From Wolbachia endosymbiont (group B) of Eucosma cana (GTDB lineage: Bacteria > Pseudomonadota > Alphaproteobacteria > Rickettsiales > Anaplasmataceae), in assembly GCF_947250645.1 (NCBI RefSeq), contig NZ_OX366334.1, forward strand, positions 1,240,001 through 1,304,000: 64,000 nt of DNA, written 5' to 3'. The translations under genes were made by a program, and so were the position numbers. Numbering within the stretch: the first letter of the stretch is position 1; every line of letters starts with the position of its first letter. Positions 7,844 to 18,900 of this stretch are shown piece after piece. The notes beneath the pieces were generated by a model that was given only the letters and a program-made list of their open reading frames with translations, did no database searches and had not been told where the DNA came from.

Positions 7844-8863
7844 TTATTGATAATAAAATTCTGTTTTATCAACCAACATTCTATGCATAATTACAGCTAG
7901 TTTTCTTGCTAATGCAACTACTGCTTTCTTTACACCCTTCTTTTTTGCAAGCTTTATTCCCCAGCTTTTTAATTTGAATTTTTTCTTGCTAACTGTCAGT
8001 ATTGTATGCGCAGCTTCATACAACATATTTCTACATTCTACCGGTCCCATCTTTGATATGCTACCATGACGATTAACTTCTCCAGAAGCGTACTGTCTTG
8101 GCGTCAATCCCATATAGGCTCCGACTGTATCAGATGTTTCAAACCTATGTGGATTATCAATTGTAGCCTTATACGTCATTGCTACTATAATACCAACTCC
8201 TGGTACAGTAGTTAATAATTTGCAATCTTCGTCTTTCTTGCCTTTCTCTGATAATATTTTATCAAGCTTTTTTATTGATTCTTCTATTATTTCCAAACTA
8301 CAAACTAATGCTTCAATTGAATCCTTACTGACTTTATCTAGATCTTTTATTGCTTCTTGCACTTTTAAAGAAAAGATTACAATCTTTGACTTCTTGCCAA
8401 GCTTTATTCCGTATATCTTCAATAGCCCTCTTATTGTTCCCATAATTTGCTCTCTGCAATACATTAACTGCCTTCTACTTCCGAGCGCTACCTTAACTTG
8501 ACAAGACTCATCTGATTTTACTAATACCTCTTTATACAGCCCAGCTCTCATCATTTGTGCTATACCCCTTGCATCATTTTTATCGTTTTTATTGATTCTC
8601 GCAGACAATGCTGCTGCCATATGCCTCGCATCTACACAAATTACTGGTAATCCAAAGCTCCTTAACTCTTTGCACATCGATATTGACAATTGCCCACTTT
8701 CTATTCCTATTGCTTCATACTCTTTACTTTGACTGAGCAAATACTCAGCTATTGCCTTGCTTTCGCTCACAACAACTTCTTCTTTTACAATTTTTCCTTT
8801 CTCATCAATGATACTTACAAAAGTTTCTTTGAGTGAGACATCTAATCCGCTATAATATTTCAT
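7844..8863 (-). CDS. IS110-family transposase (DEDD recombinase)
   Basis: 339 residues from the ATG at 8863, which has AGGAG seven bases upstream; a longer frame starts at 8914 but has no such site. The N-terminal RuvC-like DEDD domain shows YSGLDVSLKETF, then IGIESGQLS, then INKNDKNDARGIAQMM. The C-terminal transposase_20 domain shows TTVPGVGIIVAMTYKA and YMGLTPRQYASGE, with the serine-bearing HGSISKMGPVECRNMLYEAA. It is full length and apparently intact, unlike copy 2. These enzymes move DNA using a bridge RNA that pairs with donor and target. Confidence 0.9.
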   Translation of the reverse strand: MKYYSGLDVSLKETFVSIIDEKGKIVKEEVVVSESKAIAEYLLSQSKEYEAIGIESGQLSISMCKELRSFGLPVICVDARHMAAALSARINKNDKNDARGIAQMMRAGLYKEVLVKSDESCQVKVALGSRRQLMYCREQIMGTIRGLLKIYGIKLGKKSKIVIFSLKVQEAIKDLDKVSKDSIEALVCSLEIIEESIKKLDKILSEKGKKDEDCKLLTTVPGVGIIVAMTYKATIDNPHRFETSDTVGAYMGLTPRQYASGEVNRHGSISKMGPVECRNMLYEAAHTILTVSKKKFKLKSWGIKLAKKKGVKKAVVALARKLAVIMHRMLVDKTEFYYQ

Positions 8864-8947
8864 AAGACTACTCCTACTGTAAAGGTTTAAATTATTTTTG
8901 AAGAACAGATTCATTGAACTTGTTACTTCGTGCTAAAATAATGGAGT

Positions 8948-9913
8948 ATGTCTCTCCATCATTCAATCGCAATTACAGTATGTTGTTTGTATGATGCCTT
9001 ATTGTTGCAAGATGAGAAAAATCAGGACACACCTTTACATGCGGCTATTAAAAAAAATCGTGCTGATTTTGTAAAAAAGCTTTTGTGTATCCTTAAGGAG
9101 CTATACCGTGCGAATGAGTTTTACAAGCACAAATATTTTGAACATAAGCAAGAGAATGAAAAGCCGCTTTTCAAAGTTATTAATACTAAGAACGAAAGCG
9201 GAAAAGACGTAATTACTCTGGCTATTGAAGGTAATAATTCAGAATGCATTTCAGCTCTTTTTAACTACTTAATTCGTGAAAATATTAACAGAAGAAAAGA
9301 TGCTGAAAATGAGTACACACCTCTACACGAAGCTGTGCTTCTTAACAAAAATGAAGCAATCAAAGAGCTTCTGAAATCAAGAGATATAGATACTGAACTC
9401 ATAGATAAGGAATCTTACAAAGCATATAATTATGCTAATAACAAAGAGGCAATAGAATTGTTTATTAAGTACTATAGCAGTAAAATTAGTGAGTTACGTA
9501 TAAAATTAGAAGATAATAATAAAAAATTAGCGCGAATTAAGTGCGTCCTAAGCAAAACAAAACTTACTTGTGTATGCTTAGCAGCCTTTGGCTCTTGTTT
9601 TAGAATGTATAGAAATTCCCATGACATAATAAATGAAGAAGTGAGTGAAGATATGTTATATTATTCTCTTGCATTGCTTGCCAACACTACAGGTCTAATA
9701 TTATTTTTTAATTATTTGATCGATACAATACTTTCCAAGTATGAAGAAAAAAATTCTAGTTTGAATAAAGAATCAGACAATTATGTAGAAGAAAGAAACA
9801 TGTTGAAAAATAAATTGCGTCACTTTCAAAAAAGAGGTGCTGGAGTAACTACGCAAATGTATGAGATAATTTCAGTTATACCTGAGTCAGACTTAAGTTA
9901 CAGTAGATTGTGA
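8948..9913 (+). CDS. ankyrin-repeat membrane protein, 5' end replaced by the IS110 terminus
   Basis: 321 residues. Codons 1-12 (MSLHHSIAITVC, 8948-8983) belong to the IS110 end, since the same 12 codons precede the unrelated rsmE fragment at 60509. The native gene is therefore 5'-truncated at 8984. Ankyrin repeats lie at about 25-50 (QDTPLHAAIKKNRADFVKKL), 84-108 and 121-150 (YTPLHEAVLLNKNEAIKELL). A coiled coil follows at 175-205, then a hydrophobic segment near 235-260 (YYSLALLANTTGLILFFNYL) and a charged coil. Whether it is expressed depends on a promoter in the IS110 end. It could be a fusion gene or a pseudogene. Confidence 0.6.
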   Translation: MSLHHSIAITVCCLYDALLLQDEKNQDTPLHAAIKKNRADFVKKLLCILKELYRANEFYKHKYFEHKQENEKPLFKVINTKNESGKDVITLAIEGNNSECISALFNYLIRENINRRKDAENEYTPLHEAVLLNKNEAIKELLKSRDIDTELIDKESYKAYNYANNKEAIELFIKYYSSKISELRIKLEDNNKKLARIKCVLSKTKLTCVCLAAFGSCFRMYRNSHDIINEEVSEDMLYYSLALLANTTGLILFFNYLIDTILSKYEEKNSSLNKESDNYVEERNMLKNKLRHFQKRGAGVTTQMYEIISVIPESDLSYSRL

Positions 9914-10046
9914 TTACATTACTTTTTTCAAGACAATTTCTGAGAAAAGTGGAAAAATTTTTCTATAGCTAATCAAGATAAAGACTTACTACTTTCTTTA
10001 CGAAAGGTTTGATGTTATCATTTTTGAACTATCTTGAATTTACTGA

Positions 10047-10640
10047 ATGAACATTAATATAAAGAGTTTAGTTCATGCTTTTTCTAAATTGCCAAGTTTA
10101 GGTCCATCATCATCAAGAAGGCTAGTTATACATTTGCTCCAGAACAAAGAGAGGGTCATGCTACCACTTGCATCTTTGATTAGAGAATTAGCGGATCTTA
10201 TAATAGAGTGTAAGATTTGTGGAAACCTAGATACTAAATCGCCATGTTCCATTTGTATTAACCCAAAGCGTGACACCAAGTTAATGTGTGTAGTAGAAGA
10301 ATTGGGCGATTTATGGGCATTTGAAAAAGGAAATATATATTCAGGTATGTATCATGTTTTAGGTGGCAGATTATCAGCAATAAATGGCATCGGTCCAAAA
10401 GAACTCAATCTTGATAATATTCCTAAAAGAGTTATAGAATCTAAAGTTGAAGAGGTCATTATTGCAATCAATTCGACATTGGAGGGCCAAGTTACTGCAC
10501 AATATATAATTGAATTGCTAAAAAACTTAAATGTGAAAATATCGCGCCTTGCTTGTGGCATACCGATAGGTGGAGAAATTGACTACTTAGATGAAGGAAC
10601 GCTAAGAATAGCACTTACTTCAAGACAGGATATTAAATAA
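10047..10640 (+). CDS. recR: recombination protein RecR
   Basis: 197 residues, the normal length. The N-terminal helix-hairpin-helix region includes [15 protein letters not shown]. The C4 zinc site has Cys55, Cys58, Cys67 and Cys70. A Toprim domain begins at [15 protein letters not shown], with the conserved [16 protein letters not shown] next. The C-terminal Walker-like region is [19 protein letters not shown]. With RecF/RecO it loads RecA at gaps. It is a single gene. Confidence 0.95.
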   Translation: MNINIKSLVHAFSKLPSLGPSSSRRLVIHLLQNKERVMLPLASLIRELADLIIECKICGNLDTKSPCSICINPKRDTKLMCVVEELGDLWAFEKGNIYSGMYHVLGGRLSAINGIGPKELNLDNIPKRVIESKVEEVIIAINSTLEGQVTAQYIIELLKNLNVKISRLACGIPIGGEIDYLDEGTLRIALTSRQDIK

Positions 10641-10758
10641 TATTCCATTTCTTCTGAGCAACATACTTTAAAAATACTGTGACATGCTTCAGCCTAGAAA
10701 CTTGCTTACTAATTGAAAATATTATACATTTAAATATAGTGTTTTAAAATGAGGGGTT

Positions 10759-11487
10759 ATGTTAACTTTTGTACTAGATGGAGTACGTTATACTTATAAT
10801 TGGTTAATCAAAAAGTCAAGATCAACTACTCTTGATTTCATCGCGTTATTTAACAAAAAATACGCAGATAGTAAACGAATTGGATATATAATAGAAGATC
10901 ATCTGGGGATTGAGCTTAAAACTGAGCAGATGGAACAATTGGAAAAAGAGCTGAAGATTGAGCCTAAAGTAGATTTTCTAAAAATGTTTGAAGTATTTCA
11001 ACAAAAACAAGAACAAGAGCTTAGATCTATTAAAAATCTGGAAAATGTGATTCGAGTAAGACTTGATGATCAAATTTATTGTGCATTCGGTCAGGCACGT
11101 GAAATAAATGGAATAACAAAAGGTAATACGGACTTAGTTCTTCTTTTGTGGCTCATGTATGTTCATGTACCTATAGGTGAACATGAAAAACTATTAGAGG
11201 ATCTTGTAAAGAACCACTCCGGTAATAGAGCTGAGATGATAGAAAAATTATATTCACTTCAAGAAGAAGGTAAATTATCAATAACCAGTCGTAAGAGCCT
11301 AGATTGGATAATTAAAATATCCCCACTTATAGAGCAGTATATTTCAAATGAGAAATTTTCTGTTATGGGAATGGTAAGTTCTGGCAATATACATGGTTTA
11401 GAAAAAAGGTTAACAGAGGATATGGAAAGAAGGGTAAAAGAATTAACTGGCATAGATATTTTGTACATAGTCCTGAAAGCAGCTTGA
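10759..11487 (+). CDS. hypothetical protein, helical, next to the KAP NTPase
   Basis: 242 residues, mostly predicted helix, with GAGGGG before the ATG. There is no signal peptide and no membrane span. Residues about 50-95 (LKTEQMEQLEKELKIEPKVD and following) look coiled-coil. I recognise no family. It lies 101 bases ahead of the KAP-type NTPase on the same strand, so the two may be co-transcribed. Base composition matches the neighbourhood and there is no sign of decay. Confidence 0.6.
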   Translation: MLTFVLDGVRYTYNWLIKKSRSTTLDFIALFNKKYADSKRIGYIIEDHLGIELKTEQMEQLEKELKIEPKVDFLKMFEVFQQKQEQELRSIKNLENVIRVRLDDQIYCAFGQAREINGITKGNTDLVLLLWLMYVHVPIGEHEKLLEDLVKNHSGNRAEMIEKLYSLQEEGKLSITSRKSLDWIIKISPLIEQYISNEKFSVMGMVSSGNIHGLEKRLTEDMERRVKELTGIDILYIVLKAA

Positions 11488-11588
11488 AGAACCTTTCCAT
11501 TTCTGCAGTAATAGAAAATTATGGGTTATTTAAGTAAATAGACTCTTAACTTATAAAATACTATAGTAAAATATAGTGTAAGAGTCTT

Positions 11589-12791
11589 ATGTGCTTTAAA
11601 AAATTTATATCATTAGTAAGGTTCAGAAAAAAAGAAGACGAGCAATTACCTAAGGTAATAACTTGGGAGAATGATTGCTTAAACTATAAACAAGCTGCAA
11701 GTAGATTTAGTACTGTAATTAAGACAATCGATCAGTTTTTTTCAATTGTCTCCTTAGAAGGATATGATAAGTGGGGTAAAACATTTTTTTTGAAAGAATG
11801 GGTAAAGGATCTAGGGCAGCAAAATGAAATTGCAGCTTATTACAGCGCATGGGATATTAGTGCGCTAGATCAACCATTGCCTTCTTTTTTGCATTTCCTG
11901 TTTGAGGATCTATTCGCATCATACAAAGTAAAAAGGAGTGTTATACAGCAGTTCAAAAACATAAACCAAGAACTATTTTCTCTCAATACATTAGGAAAGC
12001 TAATCAGTAAATCTCCACTTGCTATGCTTTCAGTATTTCTCGATGCTGCAAAAGAGGCTGATAAGAAAGACATTGGTTTTGTCTTGGGTGAGTTAAATCT
12101 TCTCCAAAGGAGAAAAGAGAACATTAGAGATTTTAAAATACAACTAGCAGATGTGGTTAATAAAATCAGGAAAGACAAAAACATTTATATAATGGTGGAT
12201 GATCTTGATATATGCCGCCCTAAATTCATTGTTGATTTTTTAGAATCCATAAAGTATATGCTCGATGTGGAAGGACTGGTTTTCATTATCTCTGTTAGTC
12301 AAGATAAAAGTAACGTGCAAAGAGCAATCAGCACAATACTTGGACCAAATTTCAGCCTAAAATCTTTTACTGATCTCTCTTTGCATTTACCAAAAGAGCC
12401 AACAGAGAGGTTTATAAGAAAGCTATTTGAAAGTGTTGAATTACCGAAAAAATCAAAGAGTTTAATAATAGATAGCTTTATATTTTACGCAGAAAGCTTC
12501 TCATTATCATTAAAAGCAATACAGTACTGCGTAAAGAAAATAAAGCTATGTTATGTGAAAGTTGATCCAAATTTATTTACATTTTTAGTAATACTACAGT
12601 CAGTAAACACTGATTTGTATGAGGAATTATATTCATTACCTCAGAAAGCACTGGAGAAGATTAAGAGCGCTTTGATTCTAAACAGTTCGAAAGAATGGGA
12701 AAAGCTTAAAACTTCTCTTGAAACTACTTTTAAAGAAAAAGAATCAAAGAATCATAAATCTTTGAAGCAAATAAGAGATATTATATTCTAG
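11589..12791 (+). CDS. KAP-family P-loop NTPase (soluble form)
   Basis: 400 residues. Walker A GYDKWGKT lies at 58-65, followed by AAYYSAWDISALDQPLPSF, which fits the YNAW-type block of KAP NTPases. Walker B is IMVDDLD at 201-207, and the strand VEGLVFIISVSQD follows as in this family. The usual KAP membrane insertions are absent. Members belong to the STAND/KAP ATPases and serve in signalling, membrane complexes or phage defence. The function here is unknown. It may pair with the preceding 10759-11487 gene. Family confidence is moderate because the flanking motifs are diverged. Confidence 0.65.
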   Translation: MCFKKFISLVRFRKKEDEQLPKVITWENDCLNYKQAASRFSTVIKTIDQFFSIVSLEGYDKWGKTFFLKEWVKDLGQQNEIAAYYSAWDISALDQPLPSFLHFLFEDLFASYKVKRSVIQQFKNINQELFSLNTLGKLISKSPLAMLSVFLDAAKEADKKDIGFVLGELNLLQRRKENIRDFKIQLADVVNKIRKDKNIYIMVDDLDICRPKFIVDFLESIKYMLDVEGLVFIISVSQDKSNVQRAISTILGPNFSLKSFTDLSLHLPKEPTERFIRKLFESVELPKKSKSLIIDSFIFYAESFSLSLKAIQYCVKKIKLCYVKVDPNLFTFLVILQSVNTDLYEELYSLPQKALEKIKSALILNSSKEWEKLKTSLETTFKEKESKNHKSLKQIRDIIF

Positions 12792-12949
12792 CACTTTCTT
12801 TTTAATTTGCATGACACAATGATTGTACTTATTCCAGTTTAGCATTGGAACCATAAGCTGGCTCACATAAATTTTAGCATACATGACCTTGAAAGATCGC
12901 GGTGCAATACTTAAATTATTAGAATAGTAGGCTAATAATGGAGCTCAAA

Positions 12950-14854
12950 ATGCACAATGTACAAGAAACTGAAAATTTAAAATTTGATGCTGAAGTAGGG
13001 AAAGTACTGAATATAGTAATCCACTCACTCTATACTAATAAGGATATTTTCTTGCGTGAGTTAATATCAAACGCATCAGATGCATGTGATAAATTGCGCT
13101 ATGAATCACAATTAAATCCTAATTTATTAGATTCAAGTGATGAATTAAAGATTACTATTAGCTCCAATAAAGATAAGAATGAGCTGTATATAACCGATAA
13201 TGGAATTGGAATGAACAGACAGGATTTAATAGATAATCTTGGTACGATTGCAAGTTCTGGTACGCAAAAATTCTTGGATGCAATTAAGAATAATAAAGAT
13301 TCAAACCAAGCTGTAGAACTGATTGGAAAATTTGGTGTTGGTTTTTATTCAAGCTTCATGGTTGCCTCAGAAGTTATAGTAGAATCAAGAAAAGCAGGAG
13401 AAGAAGAGTCTTGGGTATGGAAATCTAAAGGAGATGGAGAATATTCAATCAGCAAGTTAGATGGTCAAATCTCTCGTGGCACAAAAATTACGCTCATCAT
13501 GCGTCCTGAAGAAAGCGAATTTTTAGACAAATTCCGTATTGAAAACATCGTTACTACTTACTCTGACCACATAAATTTTCCCGTTGAGTTTGTAAATGAA
13601 GAAGGAAAAAGTGAAAAATTAAATAGCAAAGCTGCAATTTGGACTAAGCCAAAAAATGACGTTACTCCAGAAGAGCACAACGACTTCTTCCGTGGTGTTG
13701 CACATGTGGGCGGTGAGCCTTGGATGATATTTCATAATAAAAATGAAGGTGCAATAGAGTATACGAACTTGCTTTATGTTCCTTCTATCAGGCCTTTTGA
13801 TTTATTTCATCCAGATAGACGCTGCTCTGTAAAATTGTATGTAAATAAAGTGTTTATCACTGAAGATAATGTGCAGATTATACCGCAGTACTTGCGTTTT
13901 TTGAAAGGTGTGGTTGATTCACCGGATTTGCCTCTCAATATCAGCAGAGAAACACTGCAAAATAATCGTGTAGTTGAGCAGATTAGGAAATCTTTAACTA
14001 AGCGCATAATATCAGAGCTCGGCAAAAAAGCAAAAGAGAATTTAGAGGAATACACAAAATTCTGGGGCAATTTTGGTGCGGTGTTAAAAGAAGGTCTTTG
14101 CGAAGCTATGCCAACTGATGAAAGAGAAGCATTGCTTTCCATTTGCAGATTTCATAGCACCAGTGATGGTAAGCTAGTTAGCATTGATGATTATATAAGC
14201 AGAATGAAGCCTGAACAGGAACATATCTACTATCTCACAGGTAATAGTCTCGATTCAGTGAAAAACAGTCCACAACTTGAAGGATTTGTCAGTAAGGGAT
14301 TGGAGGTGCTTCTATTTGTTGATCCAGTTGATGATTTCTGGACTAGCGTAATTCATGAATATAAAGATCAAAAATTTAAGTCTGTGACCCGCGCTGATGT
14401 TGATTTAGAAAAATTCTCTTCAGAAGAAGGTAAGAAAGATGAAGAAAATAAATCAGATGAAAACAAAAGCGAAGAAAACGCGGATTCTATACTCGAATAC
14501 TTCACCAAGGTTCTTGGAAGCTTAGTAAAAAGTGTAAAGATCTCTAAGAAATTAACCGATAGTCCTGTGTGTCTAGCAGTTGATGAAGGAACTATGGATC
14601 TCCGTATGGAGCGTTTTTTACGTGAACAGAAGCAGCTAAATTACCGCACGCCAAAAGTACTTGAAATTAACATTAAGCATCCTTTGATAAGAAACATAAT
14701 GGAATCTTACGCTGAAAATGGTGAAAATCCAACACTTGGAGATATGATTTACTTATTGTTCTATCAAGCTTGTATAGTGGAAGGTGAAGAGATGGAAGAC
14801 GTAAGTCTATTTGCTAAAAGGCTCAATAACTTGCTTGGCAAAATTTCTATTTAA
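12950..14854 (+). CDS. htpG: chaperone HtpG (Hsp90)
   Basis: 634 residues from the ATG at 12950, which has GGAG seven bases upstream. An in-frame ATG at 12938 (four codons earlier) lacks a comparable site. The N-terminal GHKL ATPase has [29 protein letters not shown] and [13 protein letters not shown]. The middle domain has [11 protein letters not shown] and [14 protein letters not shown], and the C-terminal dimerisation domain ends near LLGKISI. An acidic Lys/Glu-rich linker (about 492-512) precedes the C-terminal domain. It folds stress-sensitive proteins. It stands alone on the + strand. Confidence 0.95.
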   Translation: MHNVQETENLKFDAEVGKVLNIVIHSLYTNKDIFLRELISNASDACDKLRYESQLNPNLLDSSDELKITISSNKDKNELYITDNGIGMNRQDLIDNLGTIASSGTQKFLDAIKNNKDSNQAVELIGKFGVGFYSSFMVASEVIVESRKAGEEESWVWKSKGDGEYSISKLDGQISRGTKITLIMRPEESEFLDKFRIENIVTTYSDHINFPVEFVNEEGKSEKLNSKAAIWTKPKNDVTPEEHNDFFRGVAHVGGEPWMIFHNKNEGAIEYTNLLYVPSIRPFDLFHPDRRCSVKLYVNKVFITEDNVQIIPQYLRFLKGVVDSPDLPLNISRETLQNNRVVEQIRKSLTKRIISELGKKAKENLEEYTKFWGNFGAVLKEGLCEAMPTDEREALLSICRFHSTSDGKLVSIDDYISRMKPEQEHIYYLTGNSLDSVKNSPQLEGFVSKGLEVLLFVDPVDDFWTSVIHEYKDQKFKSVTRADVDLEKFSSEEGKKDEENKSDENKSEENADSILEYFTKVLGSLVKSVKISKKLTDSPVCLAVDEGTMDLRMERFLREQKQLNYRTPKVLEINIKHPLIRNIMESYAENGENPTLGDMIYLLFYQACIVEGEEMEDVSLFAKRLNNLLGKISI

Positions 14855-14892
14855 TGCTATACTTAGTTTAGCTAATAATTAGGGGGTAAAAC

Positions 14893-15600
14893 ATGGGGTG
14901 GAATTTACTTGGTGGGCTCATGCCGCCAGCAGTAGATACTGCAGAAGAAAGGGAGCGTCGCCATTCCAGAGATTCAGGTGCTGAAGAAGAATTTGAAGTT
15001 TTAAATAATGAAAATCAAGATGTTTCATATGCTAAGGATCTAAGCTTAGAGAATGTAATACTTGCAAACTTTCCTGATGGTTGTGATAGATCATTTATTG
15101 TAGAATCAAAAGATGAAGACTCGTATGACATTATTCCTAAAAATTTAACTTTTGCTGAAGTAATAAGTATCTTAAATCAAGCTGTAAAAGAAGATAATTA
15201 TGAAAAATTAGACGAAGTTATACAAAATATTGAGGATTATGAAGGCAGGTCTATTACGCTAGAGAGTACAAATTTAAAGAATTTTTGTGAGCAACAACTT
15301 AACTTAGATTTACGAAATAATCAACATATATATTCAAATATACTATCACAGTATAAATTTAATCAAGTAGAGCTTAAGTACGATTATTTAGTAAAAGAAT
15401 TGGTGTTACTTGCAATTGCAGCTAACGATAAATTGGCAGAAAAATATCAAGACATACTTTTTGCTGAAGGAAACTTAAGTCTTTTACCTTTACTTGTTGG
15501 TGGTCAAGAATATATAAAAGCTTTTATAGAAAAATTCCATAGTATCGATGAGGTTTATAATAAAATAAAGGATCAAACTATAATGCACCCATTTGTCTAG
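14893..15600 (+). CDS. hypothetical protein, 3' end replaced by the palindromic mini-element
   Basis: 235 residues with TAGGGGGTAA before the ATG. The N-terminus is GMG/proline-rich and then acidic; the rest is helical without a motif I know. The last residues (MHPFV and stop) come from the mini-element beginning at 15579, so the natural C-terminus is missing. No matching continuation is seen beyond 15744. It could still be expressed as a slightly shortened protein. Confidence 0.5.
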   Translation: MGWNLLGGLMPPAVDTAEERERRHSRDSGAEEEFEVLNNENQDVSYAKDLSLENVILANFPDGCDRSFIVESKDEDSYDIIPKNLTFAEVISILNQAVKEDNYEKLDEVIQNIEDYEGRSITLESTNLKNFCEQQLNLDLRNNQHIYSNILSQYKFNQVELKYDYLVKELVLLAIAANDKLAEKYQDILFAEGNLSLLPLLVGGQEYIKAFIEKFHSIDEVYNKIKDQTIMHPFV

Positions 15601-15743
15601 ACCATTTTTTTCAAAGTGATCCGATTTTTAAAATGAATATATTGATAAATACGTCGACACACATTTAAAGTATTTATCAATATATTCATTTTAAAAATCG
15701 GATCACTTTGAAAAAAATGGTCTAGACAAATGGGTGCATTATA
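15579..15743. mobile_element. 165-bp palindromic mini-element (MITE-like) derived from the IS3 right end
   Basis: It begins TATAATGCACCC and ends with the exact complement. Both arms, about 55 bases each, match the terminal sequence of the right end of the IS3 copies (TGGTCTAGACAAATGGGTGCA and inward). The centre is the IS3 stem-loop in inverted order (GTCGACACAC loop). There is no coding capacity, so movement would need the IS3 transposase in trans. It lies in the 3' end of the 14893 gene. Confidence 0.8.
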
Positions 15744-15972
15744 ACCAAAGGTTCATTTACCAGCTTGTACAAGTTGGTATATTGTGCTATAAGGAAGGTG
15801 GAGGAAAAGTGCTGTACATATTAACTATATCTCAGCTCAACATTTTCTTTCTCCACAGATTGAAAATTGAGTTGAACTAAAAATTCGCTTTGACGCAGTT
15901 TTTTGAACATTATCCCTTAGCTTACAAGATCCTCATTTTGAAATAAGTAATAATTTATTATAGTCTTGATAT

Positions 15973-18900
15973 TTAAACGTTTTGTATCTGCTGTAATGAT
16001 TTCACTTCCAATTTGCTATTCTTTACATATTGAATTGCAAGCGCTAACGCTTTACTTCCAGAAGCTGTGGTGCTATAAGCTATATTTTGCAAAATAGCAG
16101 TTCTGCGAATATCTTTGCTGTCTGAGACTGACTTTACACCTTTTGAGGTATTGATCACTAGATTTATTTTTCCATCTTTGAGCATATCAACTATGTGGGG
16201 TCTGCCTTCTCTCACTTTATTTACAGCTTTTGCAGCAATGCCGTTATTGTTCAGATACGAAGCTGTGCCTTTGGTGGCATATATTTCAAAACTCAGTTCT
16301 TTCAACATTCGTACAACAGGCAATATACACTCTTTATCATCATCTTTTACTGAAACCAGAGCTGCTCCTTCTGTTGGTAACTTGTATCCTGCAGCCATGT
16401 GCACTTTTGCAAGTGCAGCTTCGAAAGATAAGTCAATTCCCATCACTTCTCCTGTTGATTTCATTTCAGGACCAAGTAAAGTATCAACTCCTGCAAAGCG
16501 GGTAAATGGAAAAACAGCAGCTTTAACTGCAAAATGATTGAAAGGCTTGTTTTCCTGATTCAAATTTTTACCCAAAATAACCTGAGTGGCAAGCTTTGCA
16601 ACAGGAATGTTGATTACCTTGGAAATGAAAGGAACTGTACGGCTAGCCCTTAAATTCACTTCAAGTATGTATACATCACTCTCTTGAACAGCAAACTGAA
16701 TGTTTATCAGACCTTTCACTTTTAATGCTAATGCTATTCTTTCAGTTTGGAGCTCGATCTCTTTTATTACTTCGTCACTCAATGTATTTGTCGGTATTGA
16801 GCATGTTGAATCGCCAGAGTGGATACCAGCTTCTTCAATGTGCTCCATGACCGCTGCAATGAAAACTTTTTTCCCATCACATACAGCATCAACGTCAACC
16901 TCAACTGCATTGACTAAAAATTTATCAAGAAGCAGCGATCCGTGTTCAAAAATTTTGGTTTGATTCAAGACATACTCTTTAAAGCTCTGAGTATCGTGTC
17001 TAATCGACATAGACTGACCGCCGAGGACATATGATGGCCTGACTACTAGTGGAAACCCCACCTTTTCTGCGTTGGTTAACGCTTCTTCTACTGAATGGCA
17101 GATAGAATTTTCAGGTTGTTTTAAATTAAGTTGCAAAGCAAGATTTTTAAATCTCATGCGATCTTCTGCAAGGTCAATAGAATCAAACGAAGTTCCCAGA
17201 ATTTTGAAACCTCTCTCGTTAAGCACTTTGGCTAACTTTAAAGGCGTTTGCCCGCCGATTTGAACTATTACACCAACCAGTGTGCCATTTTCTTGCTCTT
17301 TGCTTAGTATTTCAAGCACATCCTCTGCAATCAGTGGGGCGAAATATAAACGATCAGCGGTATCGTAGTCAGTTGAGACGGTTTCTGGATTACAGTTAAT
17401 CATTATTGTTTCATATCCCATTTCTTTGGCGGCAGAAGCTGCATGTACGCATGCATAATCAAACTCAATACCCTGACCAATGCGGTTTGGACCACTTCCT
17501 AAAATGACAACTTTTTTTCGATCCGAAATATTCGCCTCACATTCCGTTTTATTTTCAACATCACCCTCATAGCAGCCATACATATAAGCAGTGCTCGATT
17601 CAAATTCAGCTGCACAGGTGTCTACACGTTTATAAACTTGTTTAGTACCAAACCTTTTCCTTATTGCTTCAATTTGCTCTACTTTCTTATTGCTTAACTT
17701 TGCCAACCTTGCATCTGAAAATCCCATTTTTTTCAGCTCTAACATTTCATATGCAGTTCCAGGAAGGCCATTTTCCTTGATTTTTTGTTCAGCTAATATA
17801 ATTTGCTGTATATTCTGCAAAAACCATAAGTCATATCCTGTAATCGAATTTATTTCTTCTATGCTAATTCCGTGGCGCATTGCGTCAGCAGCAATCAGTA
17901 ATCTGTTTGGCAGCAATTTTGCTAATTGAGATCTGATGTGATCAATATCAGTATTTTCAGGAAATACTTCATCAAGTCCTGTAAGATCAGTTTCAAGTGA
18001 ACGAAAAGCTTTCTGCAGTGACTCATTAAAAGTGCGGCCGATCGACATTACTTCCCCCACTGATTTCATGGAAGTTGATAGTTCACAATTCGTCCCCTTA
18101 AATTTCTCAAACTCAAATCGAGGAATTTTAGTGACGATGTAATCAATCGCTGGTTCAAATGCAGCAGGTATAACTGGAGCGCAATCATTACGTATCTCAT
18201 CGAGTGAATAGCCGATAGCAAGTTTAGTTACAACTTTTGCAATAGGATAACCTGTTGCTTTTGAAGCAAGTGCAGAAGAGCGAGAAACCCTTGGATTCAT
18301 TTCAATCACAACGAGGCTTCCATCTTCTTTAGGATTCACTGCAAACTGCACATTTGCACCACCGGCGCTAACATCAATTTCCCTCAGCACTGCTATAGAT
18401 GCATTTCTCATTTGTTGATATTCAGCATCACGCAGAGTCAAAGCAGGAGCAACTGTGATACTATCTCCGGTGTGCACTCCCATTGGATCAACATTTTCTA
18501 TTGAACACACTATTATACAGTTATCCTTGCAGTCACGGATAACTTCCATTTCATATTCCTTCCAGCCCATAATTGATTCATCTATCTGAACTTCATTTAT
18601 TGGTGAAATTTTGAGAGCACTTTCTGCAATATTGAAAAACTCCTCTTTATTGTATGCTATGCCGCTACCTGCGCCACCAAGAGTGAATGATGAACGGATG
18701 ATTGCTGGTAATCCAATGTAATCCAAAGCCTTTTTTATTTGTTCTTGATTTTTTATAATGATACTTTTGGGGTATTTTAGACCTATTTTATCCATGGATT
18801 GGCGAAATAATTCTCTATCTTCCGCTTTTTTTATTGCTTCTCTATTTACTCCTATTAATTCTACGTTGTATTTGTCTAACACTCCATCATCTGCAAGTTT

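Larger units (their letters stand above)
7600..8983 (-). mobile_element. IS110-family insertion sequence, copy 1 (approximate left edge)
   Basis: Defined by the block shared with copy 2 (59160-60544). The right edge is sharp: both copies match up to ACAGTATGT and diverge at once afterwards. The left edge is uncertain, because similarity fades between 7540 and 7640. It contains one intact transposase gene and about 200 bases of conserved noncoding DNA 3' of it. No inverted repeats are apparent, as expected for IS110. Confidence 0.75.
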
